DNA from: an uncultured Eubacteriales bacterium
GTDB lineage: Bacteria; Bacillota; Clostridia; Oscillospirales; Oscillospiraceae
Direction of reading: 5' to 3'
Length of the DNA stretch: 8,672 bases
Assembly: GCA_900554855.1 (NCBI GenBank)
Contig: USIZ01000042.1
Coordinates: 1 to 8,672 of the forward strand
The notes beneath the pieces are model-generated. The model had not been told where the DNA came from. It made no database searches and was given only the letters and a program-made list of their open reading frames with translations. Position 1 is the first letter of the stretch; every line of letters starts with the position of its first letter. The translations under genes and the position numbers were made by a program. Shown here in pieces: positions 1 through 5,247 of this stretch.

Positions 1-1
1 G

Positions 2-250
2 GCCAACCGGAGCACCGAGCAGGCGGTGGTGGATGAGCTCATCTATCAGGTGAGCGTCCGCGCCCCGCGCTTTGACCGGCTGCATGAGCTGTGCGACGGC
101 GTGAACCGGGCCATGCTGGGGCTGGGGCTCCGGCGGGTCTACTCTTCGCCGGACGGCTATGAGAGCGCGGGCGAGGGGGCGTACACCAAGACCTTCCGGT
201 TTGGCCGGAAGGTGGACAAGCGGTTCTTTTGCGCAACAGCAGACAAATAA
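2..250 (+). CDS. Phage tail terminator/tail completion-like protein, 5' end missing
   Basis: The reading frame is open from the left edge of the window and ends at TAA 248-250, giving 82 visible residues, so the true start lies upstream. The visible part has no recognisable catalytic motif. It has a mixed alpha/beta character and a basic C-terminus (TKTFRFGRKVDKRFF). The call rests mainly on position: the gene directly before the major tail tube protein normally encodes the tail terminator or head-tail joining protein, and the size is compatible. A GTG at 26 could be taken as a start, but the frame upstream is open and no ribosome site supports it. Family assignment is inference; expression as part of the late phage transcript is likely. 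Confidence 0.6.
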   Translation, partial: ANRSTEQAVVDELIYQVSVRAPRFDRLHELCDGVNRAMLGLGLRRVYSSPDGYESAGEGAYTKTFRFGRKVDKRFFCATADK

Positions 251-269
251 GATCTGAAAGGATGATTTG

Positions 270-677
270 ATGGCAACTCAGGGTTTTTCCACCATGGGAA
301 TTGATGTGAAGGTGGGCGAGAGCGCCCTCAACTACGTCACCGACATCGGTGACATCGGCGCGGCGCCCTCTGAGCTGGACGCCACCTGCATGAAGGACAG
401 CATGAAAAAGACTGTGCCCGGCGTGCAGGATACCAAGGCGTTTGAGGTGACCTTCCTCTTCGACAACTCCGCCGCAGACAGCGACTATCGGGTGCTGAAG
501 AAGGTGCAGGATGCGGGCAAGCCGGTGAATATCGAGGTGGCTTTCCCCGACGGCACCAAATTTGCCGCTGCCGGTTACGTCTCCGTCATGGTCAGCGGCG
601 CCAAGGTGGACGAGCTGGTCAGCGCCAAGCTGACCGTCAACCTCCAGAGCGACTGGACGGTCACCGATCCGGCCTGA
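270..677 (+). CDS. Phage major tail tube protein
   Basis: This 135-residue protein would polymerise into the tube of a phage tail. It has the length and beta-rich pattern of TP901-1-like major tail proteins: a polar N-terminus (ATQGFSTMGIDVKVG), a central FEVTFLFDN strand, then VNIEVAFPDGT and a C-terminal KLTVNLQSDWTV strand typical of tail tube subunits. ATG 270 is preferred over the in-frame TTG at 267 because AAAGGA at 257-262 is well spaced from it. The gene starts 20 bases after the preceding stop and is followed by a strong GC hairpin (693-721). Such a hairpin could help set the high level needed for a tube protein relative to downstream genes. Family recognition is by sequence pattern, not by search. 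Confidence 0.82.
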   Translation: MATQGFSTMGIDVKVGESALNYVTDIGDIGAAPSELDATCMKDSMKKTVPGVQDTKAFEVTFLFDNSAADSDYRVLKKVQDAGKPVNIEVAFPDGTKFAAAGYVSVMVSGAKVDELVSAKLTVNLQSDWTVTDPA

Positions 678-692
678 AGTCGGGCGGCGCAA

Positions 693-721
693 GGAGGGGG
701 CGGCGTGAGCGCGCCCCCTCC
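693..721 (+). other. GC-rich hairpin just after the tail tube gene
   Basis: A perfect 10-bp inverted repeat (GGAGGGGGCG at 693-702, CGCCCCCTCC at 712-721) encloses a 9-base loop and starts 16 bases after the tail tube stop. No T tract follows, so it is not a classical intrinsic terminator. It may act as a partial terminator or an RNA 3'-end stabiliser that raises tail tube mRNA over the distal tail genes. This role is inferred from position. Confidence 0.6.
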
Positions 722-766
722 GGGGACTTTCGGAAACCTGTATGAGACGGGGAAAGGACGACGCAT

Positions 767-1159
767 ATGAAGACATATTTTTCCCTCCGGGCGGGGGAGG
801 CGGAATACCGGCTGCGGCTGACCATGGCGGGGCAGCGGGCGCTGCGGGAGAAGTGGGGCGAGGACATTCTGACCTTTCTGCTCTCCGCTGCGGCAGACGG
901 CGATCGGCTGTGCGATCTGCTGGGCGAGGCCCTGCGCTGGCCGGGCAATGAGAACGCCCTTCAGGACGGCGCGGCGCTCTATGACGCGCTGGTGGACGAG
1001 GGCTGGCAGGGGCAGGACGCCTTTGCGGGACTGGCCTTCGATCTGGGCCGCGCCTCCGGGCTGCTGACCGAAGCGCAGACGCAGCAGCTGAAGGGCGCAG
1101 TGGCCAGCGCCTATGGCGCGGCCTTTGCGGGTCTTGCCGGTATGACCGGTGATGAATGA
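767..1159 (+). CDS. Small phage tail protein, probably tail assembly chaperone (first of pair)
   Basis: The gene encodes 130 residues with a clear ribosome site (GGAAAGGA at 751-758) eight bases before ATG 767. The protein is acidic and mostly helical after an N-terminal beta-like start (MKTYFSLRAGEAEYRLRLTM), with a segment resembling small siphophage proteins encoded between tail tube and tape measure. That slot is normally filled by the G-type tail assembly chaperone, which binds the tape measure and recruits tube subunits. No motif proves the function. The next gene overlaps its last codons, so the two are probably translated as a coupled pair. A DUF6096-like identity is possible but was not verified. 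Confidence 0.65.
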   Translation: MKTYFSLRAGEAEYRLRLTMAGQRALREKWGEDILTFLLSAAADGDRLCDLLGEALRWPGNENALQDGAALYDALVDEGWQGQDAFAGLAFDLGRASGLLTEAQTQQLKGAVASAYGAAFAGLAGMTGDE

Positions 1160-1541
1160 GGAGGAACTGCTCCGGGAGGCCCGCATCCGCTCGGTGGCGG
1201 AGCCGGAGGAGCTGACCTTTGGTGAACTGGCCGGGGAGCTGGAACTGGGGGCAGAGCGGGAGCGCCGCTTTTTGCAGGCGCTGGCGCTGGTGGCCTACCG
1301 CCACGCGGTGCTGACTGCCCGGGCGCTGGCGGGTCAGAGTCTGCCCCCGGTGGGGGAGGCCTTTCCCTTCTGGACGGAGGAGGAGCTGCTGGCGGCCCGG
1401 ACGGAGCATTACCGGAGCATGATGGAGCGCCTTGCCGGGCGCTGGCGCGGAAAGGAGCGGAACAATGGGCAAGGAAAAGACGGCTGCCGGGGCGGATCGG
1501 CAGCTCAAGGGGCTGAGCGGAAGACTCAAGACGGTGAGTGA
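1152..1541 (+). CDS. Second small phage tail protein, probable partner chaperone
   Basis: The protein has about 129 residues and occupies the position of the T part of the lambda-like G/GT chaperone pair. It is highly charged and helical (EEELLREARIRS, ELAGELELGAERERRFLQAL), with a conserved-looking FPFWTEEELLAAR segment around residues 75-87. ATG 1152 (or GTG 1149) overlaps the end of the previous gene, whose stop is TGA 1157-1159. There is no good ribosome site before it, which indicates translational coupling. The 3' end overlaps the tape measure gene by 77 bases, and its last 25 or so residues (GKERNNGQGKDGCRGG onward) are low-complexity and shaped by the overlap. Function is inferred from location. 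Confidence 0.6.
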   Translation: MNEEELLREARIRSVAEPEELTFGELAGELELGAERERRFLQALALVAYRHAVLTARALAGQSLPPVGEAFPFWTEEELLAARTEHYRSMMERLAGRWRGKERNNGQGKDGCRGGSAAQGAERKTQDGE

Positions 1542-2847
1542 CCGGCTGAGCGCAGTGGGAACCACGGCGGAAAAGGCGGTCAAGCGGGTGTCGGCCACGG
1601 TGAGCGCGGCGGCGGCCAGAAGCACAAAGCAGGTGCAGAGCGTGGCCACTCTGCTGGAATTTGACGAGATCAACCGGCTGAAGGAAAAGACGGTGAGCCC
1701 CCGTTCCTCCGGCCGCCGGAAGAGCGCTTCGTCCGGCAAAAAGACCGGGACGAAAACAAAGACCGGCCCCTCGGCGGCAGGGGCGTTCGATCTGGATCTC
1801 TCGCTGGGCGGCCCGGCGAAAAAAGCGGGCGCGGAGTTCTGGGCGCAGTTCGGCCTTGGCCTGCGCAGTGTGGACGACGGGGGCTTCTCCGCCGGCAGCG
1901 GCTTTCTCAGCCGGGTGGCTCAGGGCATCTCCAACGCCTTCGGTAGCGTGAAGGACTGGGTGCGCCGCCACATCTGGGAGCCGATCCAGTCCGGCTGGAG
2001 CGGTCTGGCCGGCGTGGTGGTCACCATCGGCTCCGCGCTGAAGAACGGCCCCGGCGAGCTGTGGGAACGCTTTCGGAGCGCCTGGCTGAGCGGGGATCGG
2101 AGCGTGGGAATTCTGGACGTTCTGCGCAATGGGGCGGCCGTCCTGTGGAACGGATTCAGCGCCCTCTGGGGCAGTCCCGCCGCGGGGATCACGGACTTTC
2201 TGTGCAACGGGGCGTCCGTTCTGTGGGCGAACTTCAGCGCCCTTTGGGGCAGTCCCGGCGTAGGCATTCTGGATGTTCTGCGCAATGGGGCGGCAAGCCT
2301 GTGGAACGGCTTTGCCGTCGGGTGGGGCAGCCGCGCCGTCAGCATTGCGGACACGCTGCGCAATGGAGCGCTTACGCTGTGGAACGGGTTTTCCGCCGGA
2401 TGGGGCAGCCGCGCCGTCAGCATTGTGAACACGCTGAAAAACTCCGCAGCCAGCCTGTGGGAACAGTTCCGCTCCGGCTGGGCCGGGCGGACACTGGGGC
2501 TGAAGATCTCATATAATAGCAATGTGGGTGGGGTCAAAAAGGCGGTTTACCGGGCGCTCGGCCTGAGCGGCTGGCCCAGAATTTCCTTTGCCGCCCGGGG
2601 CGGCGTGTTCCGCAGCGCCACTCTGACCATGCTGGGCGAGGCGGGCACCGAGGCGGTGGTGCCGCTGGAGAACAACACCGGCTGGATGGATGTGATGGCC
2701 CAGAAGCTGGGCGACAGAATGGGCGGCACTGGCGGCGGAAGCATTACCGTGCCCGTGTATATCGGCGGGGAGAAACTGGCCGAGACCGTGGTGAATGCGC
2801 TGAACGCCCAGACCCGCTGCACCGGCGTCAATCCGCTTTATATATAA
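1465..2847 (+). CDS. Short phage tail tape measure protein with Trp-rich repeats
   Basis: The 460-residue protein starts at ATG 1465, seven bases after AAGGAG (1452-1457); an in-frame upstream start at 1432 has no such support. The N-terminus is basic and helical. A TLLEFDEINRLKEKT segment near residue 65 matches the FDEINKL motif seen in clostridial phage tape measures. It is followed by a Lys/Ser-rich linker (about 75-105), a Trp-rich region with five 26-28-residue repeats (199-330), and a C-terminal block around 385-405 (RGGVFRSATLTMLGEAGTEA then VVPLENN) that is highly typical of tape measure C-termini. Tape measures set tail length and usually run 600-1500 residues or more, so this one implies a very short tail or a truncated, repurposed protein. 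No peptidase domain or obvious membrane span is seen. Confidence 0.8.
   Translation: MGKEKTAAGADRQLKGLSGRLKTVSDRLSAVGTTAEKAVKRVSATVSAAAARSTKQVQSVATLLEFDEINRLKEKTVSPRSSGRRKSASSGKKTGTKTKTGPSAAGAFDLDLSLGGPAKKAGAEFWAQFGLGLRSVDDGGFSAGSGFLSRVAQGISNAFGSVKDWVRRHIWEPIQSGWSGLAGVVVTIGSALKNGPGELWERFRSAWLSGDRSVGILDVLRNGAAVLWNGFSALWGSPAAGITDFLCNGASVLWANFSALWGSPGVGILDVLRNGAASLWNGFAVGWGSRAVSIADTLRNGALTLWNGFSAGWGSRAVSIVNTLKNSAASLWEQFRSGWAGRTLGLKISYNSNVGGVKKAVYRALGLSGWPRISFAARGGVFRSATLTMLGEAGTEAVVPLENNTGWMDVMAQKLGDRMGGTGGGSITVPVYIGGEKLAETVVNALNAQTRCTGVNPLYI
2059..2484 (+). repeat. Tandem 78-bp coding repeats in the tape measure gene
   Basis: Units begin with a Leu-Trp pair at 2059 (84 bases), 2143, 2221, 2299 and 2377 (78 bases each), plus a partial unit from 2455. 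Each follows the pattern LW-x2-F-x3-W-GS-x5-I-x2-(T/V/F)L-(R/C/K)N(G/S)A. The DNA is also close between neighbours: GGCAGCCGCGCCGTCAGCAT occurs in both of the last two full units, and CGGGGCA-type variation separates the earlier ones. This indicates recent tandem duplication and makes unit number changeable by recombination. Confidence 0.85.
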
Positions 2848-2859
2848 GGAGGCGGAAAC

Positions 2860-3222
2860 GTGACGATTTATTTTGGCGGCGTGGAGATGCCCGCCCCCAA
2901 GCTGAACGGCGGACTGGTGGAGACCTATGAGAACGTGTGGAGTGCCGACACGGGCCGCAACAGCGCCGGGCGGATGATGGGCACGCTGGTGGCGACCAAA
3001 GCCAAGCTGAAATTCAGCTGGAATGCGCTGAGCTGGGCGGATGCGGCGAAGATCAGGAACGCGATCTATGGCGCCGGGTTTACGACCTGCACCTATCCCG
3101 GCGTGGACGGCCAGAACCATACGGTGAACGGCTATTTCGGCACCCCCAGCTTCAGCCAGTACAGCTGGCAGGACGGCCTGCGCTGGGCCACGTCCATCAG
3201 CGTGGACTTTATTGAGCGGTGA
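2860..3222 (+). CDS. DUF6711-like small tail protein, possible distal tail component
   Basis: The 120-residue protein starts at GTG 2860, seven bases after AAGGAGG (2846-2852), which overlaps the tape measure stop. The opening MTIYFGGVEMPAPKLNGGL, the central basic strand ATKAKLKFSWNALSWAD, the TYPGVDGQ region and the closing SISVDFIER fit the family I know as DUF6711, small beta-rich proteins encoded after tape measure genes in Firmicutes prophages. It occupies the slot of the distal tail (Dit) protein, and the N-terminal pattern could be a reduced Dit-like beta fold; that is inference. It is the only protein between the tape measure and the lysis genes, so if the tail is functional it should form the tip. 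Confidence 0.65.
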   Translation: MTIYFGGVEMPAPKLNGGLVETYENVWSADTGRNSAGRMMGTLVATKAKLKFSWNALSWADAAKIRNAIYGAGFTTCTYPGVDGQNHTVNGYFGTPSFSQYSWQDGLRWATSISVDFIER

Positions 3223-3234
3223 GGGGGTGAGGAG

Positions 3235-3459
3235 ATGACGGAGATCGTCGTGGCCCTCATCACCGGCGCGGTCACTCTGCTGGGGGTGCTCATCAGCAAC
3301 GGCAGAGGGCAGGCCGTAACGGATGCAAAGTTGGAGGAGCTGACCCGCGAGGTGCGGGAGCACAACGGTTTTGCCCGGCGGATGCCGGTGGTGGAGGAGC
3401 AGATCAAGGTGATCAACCACCGCATCACCGACCTGGAGCGAGGAGGAGAGGTACGTTGA
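3235..3459 (+). CDS. Small membrane/coiled-coil protein, holin accessory-like
   Basis: The 74-residue protein has an N-terminal hydrophobic segment (residues 4-20, VVALITGAVTLLGVLI) followed by a charged helical stretch (30-70) with heptad-like spacing, ending NHRITDLERGG. It resembles the short phage proteins often labelled XhlA/hemolysin-like that precede holins in clostridial prophages, but in XhlA the membrane segment is C-terminal, so the match is only general. The G-rich run at 3223-3229 and GAGGAG just before ATG 3235 supply the ribosome site. Its stop overlaps the TTG start of the holin (TTGA at 3456-3459), so the two are probably coupled. A role in the timing or anchoring of lysis is inferred. 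Confidence 0.65.
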   Translation: MTEIVVALITGAVTLLGVLISNGRGQAVTDAKLEELTREVREHNGFARRMPVVEEQIKVINHRITDLERGGEVR

Positions 3460-3662
3460 ATCGAACGCATTGGAAGAGCTGGCTGTCCTGCGCCCTGATC
3501 CGGGCGGTCAAGACCGTGGCGCAGACAGCGGTCGCCACCATCGGCACCGGCGCGGTGCTGAGCGGCGTGAACTGGGTGGCAGTGGCCAGCGCGTCGCTGC
3601 TGGCGGGCGTGCTGAGTCTGCTGACCAGTGTGGCCGGACTGCCCGAGTGCAAGGAGGAATAA
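3456..3662 (+). CDS. Phage holin, r1t type
   Basis: The 68-residue holin starts at TTG 3456 with a strong AGGAGGAGAG ribosome site (3441-3450). Features of r1t-type holins are visible: WKSWLSCALIRAVKTVAQTA at the N-terminus, two hydrophobic segments (about 16-35 and 40-60, VAVASASLLAGVLSLLTSVA), then the family-typical AGLPE near the C-terminus followed by charged CKEE. It would assemble in the cytoplasmic membrane and open it so the endolysin reaches the wall. The stop TAA (3660-3662) touches the amidase ATG directly. The rare TTG start may keep holin synthesis low, which would fit a lysis timer. Confidence 0.85.
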   Translation: MNRTHWKSWLSCALIRAVKTVAQTAVATIGTGAVLSGVNWVAVASASLLAGVLSLLTSVAGLPECKEE

Positions 3663-4487
3663 ATGGACATTCAGACCAGTTTTCTGACGCAGAACGACTG
3701 CTATCGAGTAGGAGGGACCATGGCGCCTGTGGGCATCGTCGTGCACGATACTGCCACGGATCAGCGGCGGGTGGAACCCTATTTGACCAGCTGGAACAGG
3801 GGCGGCGTGAAGAAATGCGTTCACGCCTTTATCGGTCAGCGCCCGGACGGCAGTTTTGGCGTGGTGCAGACGCTCCCCTGGGAGATGCGCTGCTGGGGCT
3901 GCGGGTCCGGCATTCGGGGCACCTATAATCGGGATCATATTCAGTTTGAGCTGTGTCAGGATGACCGCTCTGACCCGGACTGGTGCAAAAAATGCTATGA
4001 TAAAGCGGTGGAGCTGTGTGCCTACCTGTGCCGCAGGTATGGCTTCGGGGCGGAGGCCATCGTCGATCATGCCGAGGCCCATGCCAGGGGATATGCCAGC
4101 AATCATGGCGACACCGACGACTGGTTTCCGCTGCATGGCCGGAATATGGACAGCCTGCGCCGGGAGGTGCAGGCGCTGCTGGATGGCCGCAAAGCGGAGC
4201 CGGAACCCGCAGTAAAACCGGTCGGCAGCGGCAAAACCGGCGAGAATGGGAAGGGGGCAACGTGTGAAGTGACTTTGAGAGTGCTCAGACGAGGAAAGAA
4301 GGGCGGCGATGTGCGGGCCATGCAGCGCCTGCTTATTGCCGAGGGCTTCAGCTGCGGCAGCGCCGGGGCGGACGGCGTGTTCGGCGGCGGTAGTGAGGCC
4401 GCGCTGAAGGCGTTTCAGCGCAGCAGCGGCCTCAGCGCGGATGGCATTGCCGGAACCAAAACCTGGACCAAGCTGCTGGGAGGATAA
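3663..4487 (+). CDS. N-acetylmuramoyl-L-alanine amidase endolysin with peptidoglycan-binding domain
   Basis: The 274-residue enzyme would cut the bond between muramic acid and the peptide stem during lysis. Residues 20-160 match the Amidase_2/PGRP fold: zinc-ligand-type His28 in GIVVHDTA, His54 in VHAFIG, the IQFELCQ strand with Glu96 in the position of the catalytic glutamate of PlyL-like amidases, and a DHAEAHARGYASNHGD block (135-150) supplying His140 and Asp150-type ligands, then WFP. Exact ligand assignment is by analogy. A Pro/Lys/Gly linker (about 178-203) leads to a C-terminal PG_binding_1 domain (206-274; LRRGKKGGDVRAMQRLL and ADGVFGGGSEAALKAFQ). No signal peptide is seen, as expected for a holin-dependent lysin. 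ATG 3663 follows AAGGAGG (3651-3657). Confidence 0.92.
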   Translation: MDIQTSFLTQNDCYRVGGTMAPVGIVVHDTATDQRRVEPYLTSWNRGGVKKCVHAFIGQRPDGSFGVVQTLPWEMRCWGCGSGIRGTYNRDHIQFELCQDDRSDPDWCKKCYDKAVELCAYLCRRYGFGAEAIVDHAEAHARGYASNHGDTDDWFPLHGRNMDSLRREVQALLDGRKAEPEPAVKPVGSGKTGENGKGATCEVTLRVLRRGKKGGDVRAMQRLLIAEGFSCGSAGADGVFGGGSEAALKAFQRSSGLSADGIAGTKTWTKLLGG

Positions 4488-4493
4488 AGAAGA

Positions 4494-4523
4494 GAGGGCT
4501 GCCTGTGTGTGCGGGCAGCCCTC
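4494..4523 (+). terminator. Hairpin after the endolysin gene
   Basis: A perfect 10-bp stem (GAGGGCTGCC at 4494-4503, GGCAGCCCTC at 4514-4523) has a 10-base GT-rich loop and sits six bases after the amidase stop. No T tract follows, so it may be a weak terminator or may protect the 3' end of the late mRNA. Confidence 0.6.
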
Positions 4524-4532
4524 AGTCTGTTG

Positions 4533-4561
4533 AAAAGCCGCCTGTTTCAAGGGCTGCTTTT
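4533..4561 (+). terminator. Second hairpin, probable terminator of the phage late transcript
   Basis: AAAAGC (4533-4538) pairs with GCTTTT (4556-4561) and GCC (4540-4542) with GGC (4552-4554), with one C/T mismatch and a 9-base loop. The downstream arm ends in TTTT, and the A-rich left arm makes it potentially bidirectional. A small TTTTCCG/CGGAAAA stem (4558-4578) overlaps its end. Confidence 0.5.
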
Positions 4562-4699
4562 CCGCGCGAAACGGAAAAAACTTTTGCAAAAACAATAAAA
4601 TTTTATTTTCGTCACATTTTACAAAAAAACAGACTGATTTTCTCCACTCTCAAGACGAAAATGTGGCTACTCCGGGGGAACTAAATATGCCAAACCCTC
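4562..4699. other. AT-rich, gene-free spacer between phage module and metabolic locus
   Basis: No gene or RNA is seen here. The base composition drops sharply to AT-rich compared with both sides. It contains a 14-bp palindrome AATAAAATTTTATT (4594-4607) and a 9-bp inverted pair, ATTTTCGTC at 4605-4613 and GACGAAAAT at 4654-4662, separated by 40 bases. It could hold the prophage junction or an upstream activating region for the cupin promoter; nothing in the sequence decides this. Confidence 0.4.
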
Positions 4700-4728
4700 T
4701 TGCAATCCCCGGGCAGGTGTGCTAATAT
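4700..4728 (+). promoter_or_regulatory. Promoter of the cupin-SDR operon
   Basis: TTGCAA (4700-4705) and TAATAT (4723-4728) are separated by 17 bases, and TGC directly before the -10 makes it an extended -10 promoter. Transcription should start near 4735, giving an untranslated leader of about 80 bases before the ATG at 4816. Confidence 0.75.
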
Positions 4729-4744
4729 GAGCATGGTAGTTAAT

Positions 4745-4768
4745 CAGAAGAAAGTTATTTTTCTTCTG
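4745..4768. promoter_or_regulatory. Perfect inverted repeat in the cupin leader, operator or RNA hairpin
   Basis: CAGAAGAAA (4745-4753) and TTTCTTCTG (4760-4768) are perfect 9-bp arms around a 6-base centre, 17-40 bases past the -10 box. At this place a bound repressor would block transcription, or the RNA would form a leader hairpin. A partial GTTA/TAAC pair (4739-4742, 4774-4777) flanks it. No T run follows, so it is not a terminator. Confidence 0.5.
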
Positions 4769-4815
4769 CTATGTAACCCCAGGTTCCAATCTTATTTTGA
4801 AAGGAAGTCATTATC

Positions 4816-5181
4816 ATGGCACAGTACAAGATTCAGAGAGCCAAGGGCGTTGAGGGCAGCACTGTTTACACCTATGTTGCTCCCGGCCACAACGAGTGCG
4901 TCCCCACCCGTCTGCATGATCCCGCTGACGTCGACGGCGGCAAGATGATCCAGGGCATCACCTACTTCATCCCCGGCGGCGGCTGCGATTACGGCGCCAA
5001 TCCTCTGGAGTCCATTTATTACATCCTCGAGGGCCAGATGACCCTGAAGACCGAGGACGGCGAGACCGTTCTGAACGCTGGCGACAGCTTCCACTGCTGC
5101 GGCGGCTGCCCCAAGAGCGTCACCAACAACGGCACCACCGTGACCAAGATGCTGGTCACCCTGCTGCCGCCTCAGGCCTGA
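4816..5181 (+). CDS. Small cupin-fold protein lacking the usual metal-binding histidines
   Basis: The 121-residue single-domain protein starts at ATG 4816 after GAAAGGAAG (4798-4806). Cupin motif 1 is recognisable at 54-73 (PGGGCDYGANP then ESIYYILEG) and motif 2 at 87-105 (NAGDSF, then GGCPKSVTNN). The canonical metal ligands are changed: the two motif-1 His positions hold Tyr59 and Ala61, the motif-2 His position holds Lys100, and only Glu65 remains. Cys57, Cys94, Cys95 and Cys98 cluster near the pocket instead, with His93. Known cupins bind metals or small molecules and include isomerases, dioxygenases and sensors; here a non-metal binding, thiol-based or unusual metal site is possible. 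It is first in an operon with an SDR enzyme, so a role in the same pathway is likely. Codon use is strongly biased, suggesting high expression. Confidence 0.8.
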   Translation: MAQYKIQRAKGVEGSTVYTYVAPGHNECVPTRLHDPADVDGGKMIQGITYFIPGGGCDYGANPLESIYYILEGQMTLKTEDGETVLNAGDSFHCCGGCPKSVTNNGTTVTKMLVTLLPPQA

Positions 5182-5196
5182 TTTTCGATTCCTCTT

Positions 5197-5212
5197 CCGA
5201 TCTGAGGATCGG
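5197..5212 (+). other. Intercistronic hairpin between cupin and SDR genes
   Basis: CCGATC (5197-5202) and GATCGG (5207-5212) form a 6-bp stem with a TGAG loop in the 66-base gap. No T tract follows, so readthrough into the SDR gene is expected. It may tune RNA stability or the cupin:SDR ratio. Confidence 0.4.
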
Positions 5213-5247
5213 CTGACGAATAAAACTTGTAATAAGGAGTAATTGTT

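Larger units (their letters stand above)
1..4561 (+). mobile_element. Prophage (or domesticated phage) tail and lysis module, left side cut by the window
   Basis: Nine consecutive + strand genes with tiny gaps or overlaps follow the usual siphophage late-gene order: tail terminator, tail tube, chaperones, tape measure, small distal protein, holin accessory, holin, endolysin. The tail tube, tape measure C-terminus, r1t holin and amidase support phage origin. No integrase, portal, capsid or terminase is visible, as these would lie further left. No tRNA or clear attachment site is seen on the right; the phage part ends at a pair of hairpins after the endolysin. Whether the element is an intact prophage, a remnant or a retained tail-like particle cluster cannot be decided here. 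The missing adhesin and baseplate genes argue against a standard complete siphophage tail. Confidence 0.85.

Noticed and set aside
39..1739. Long minus-strand open frame of 566 codons across the tail genes
   Set aside because: It is a GC-rich shadow: Pro/Arg/Ala-rich, without a ribosome site, opposite well supported + strand phage genes.
2059..2484. CRISPR-like array
   Set aside because: The 78-bp periodicity is continuous coding repeat without unique spacers and keeps the reading frame.
2061..2516. Alternative + strand frame inside the tape measure repeats
   Set aside because: It only reflects the repeat DNA in another frame; Arg/Gly/Gln-rich with no start signal.
3132..4595. Long minus-strand open frame opposite the holin and amidase
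   Set aside because: Composition is that of an antisense shadow, while the + strand carries recognisable holin and amidase motifs.
4727..4815. Possible leader peptide (MSMVVNQKKVIF...) ahead of the cupin gene
   Set aside because: The ATG overlaps the -10 box, so it would not be on the transcript, and there is no ribosome site; the frame runs into the cupin gene out of frame.
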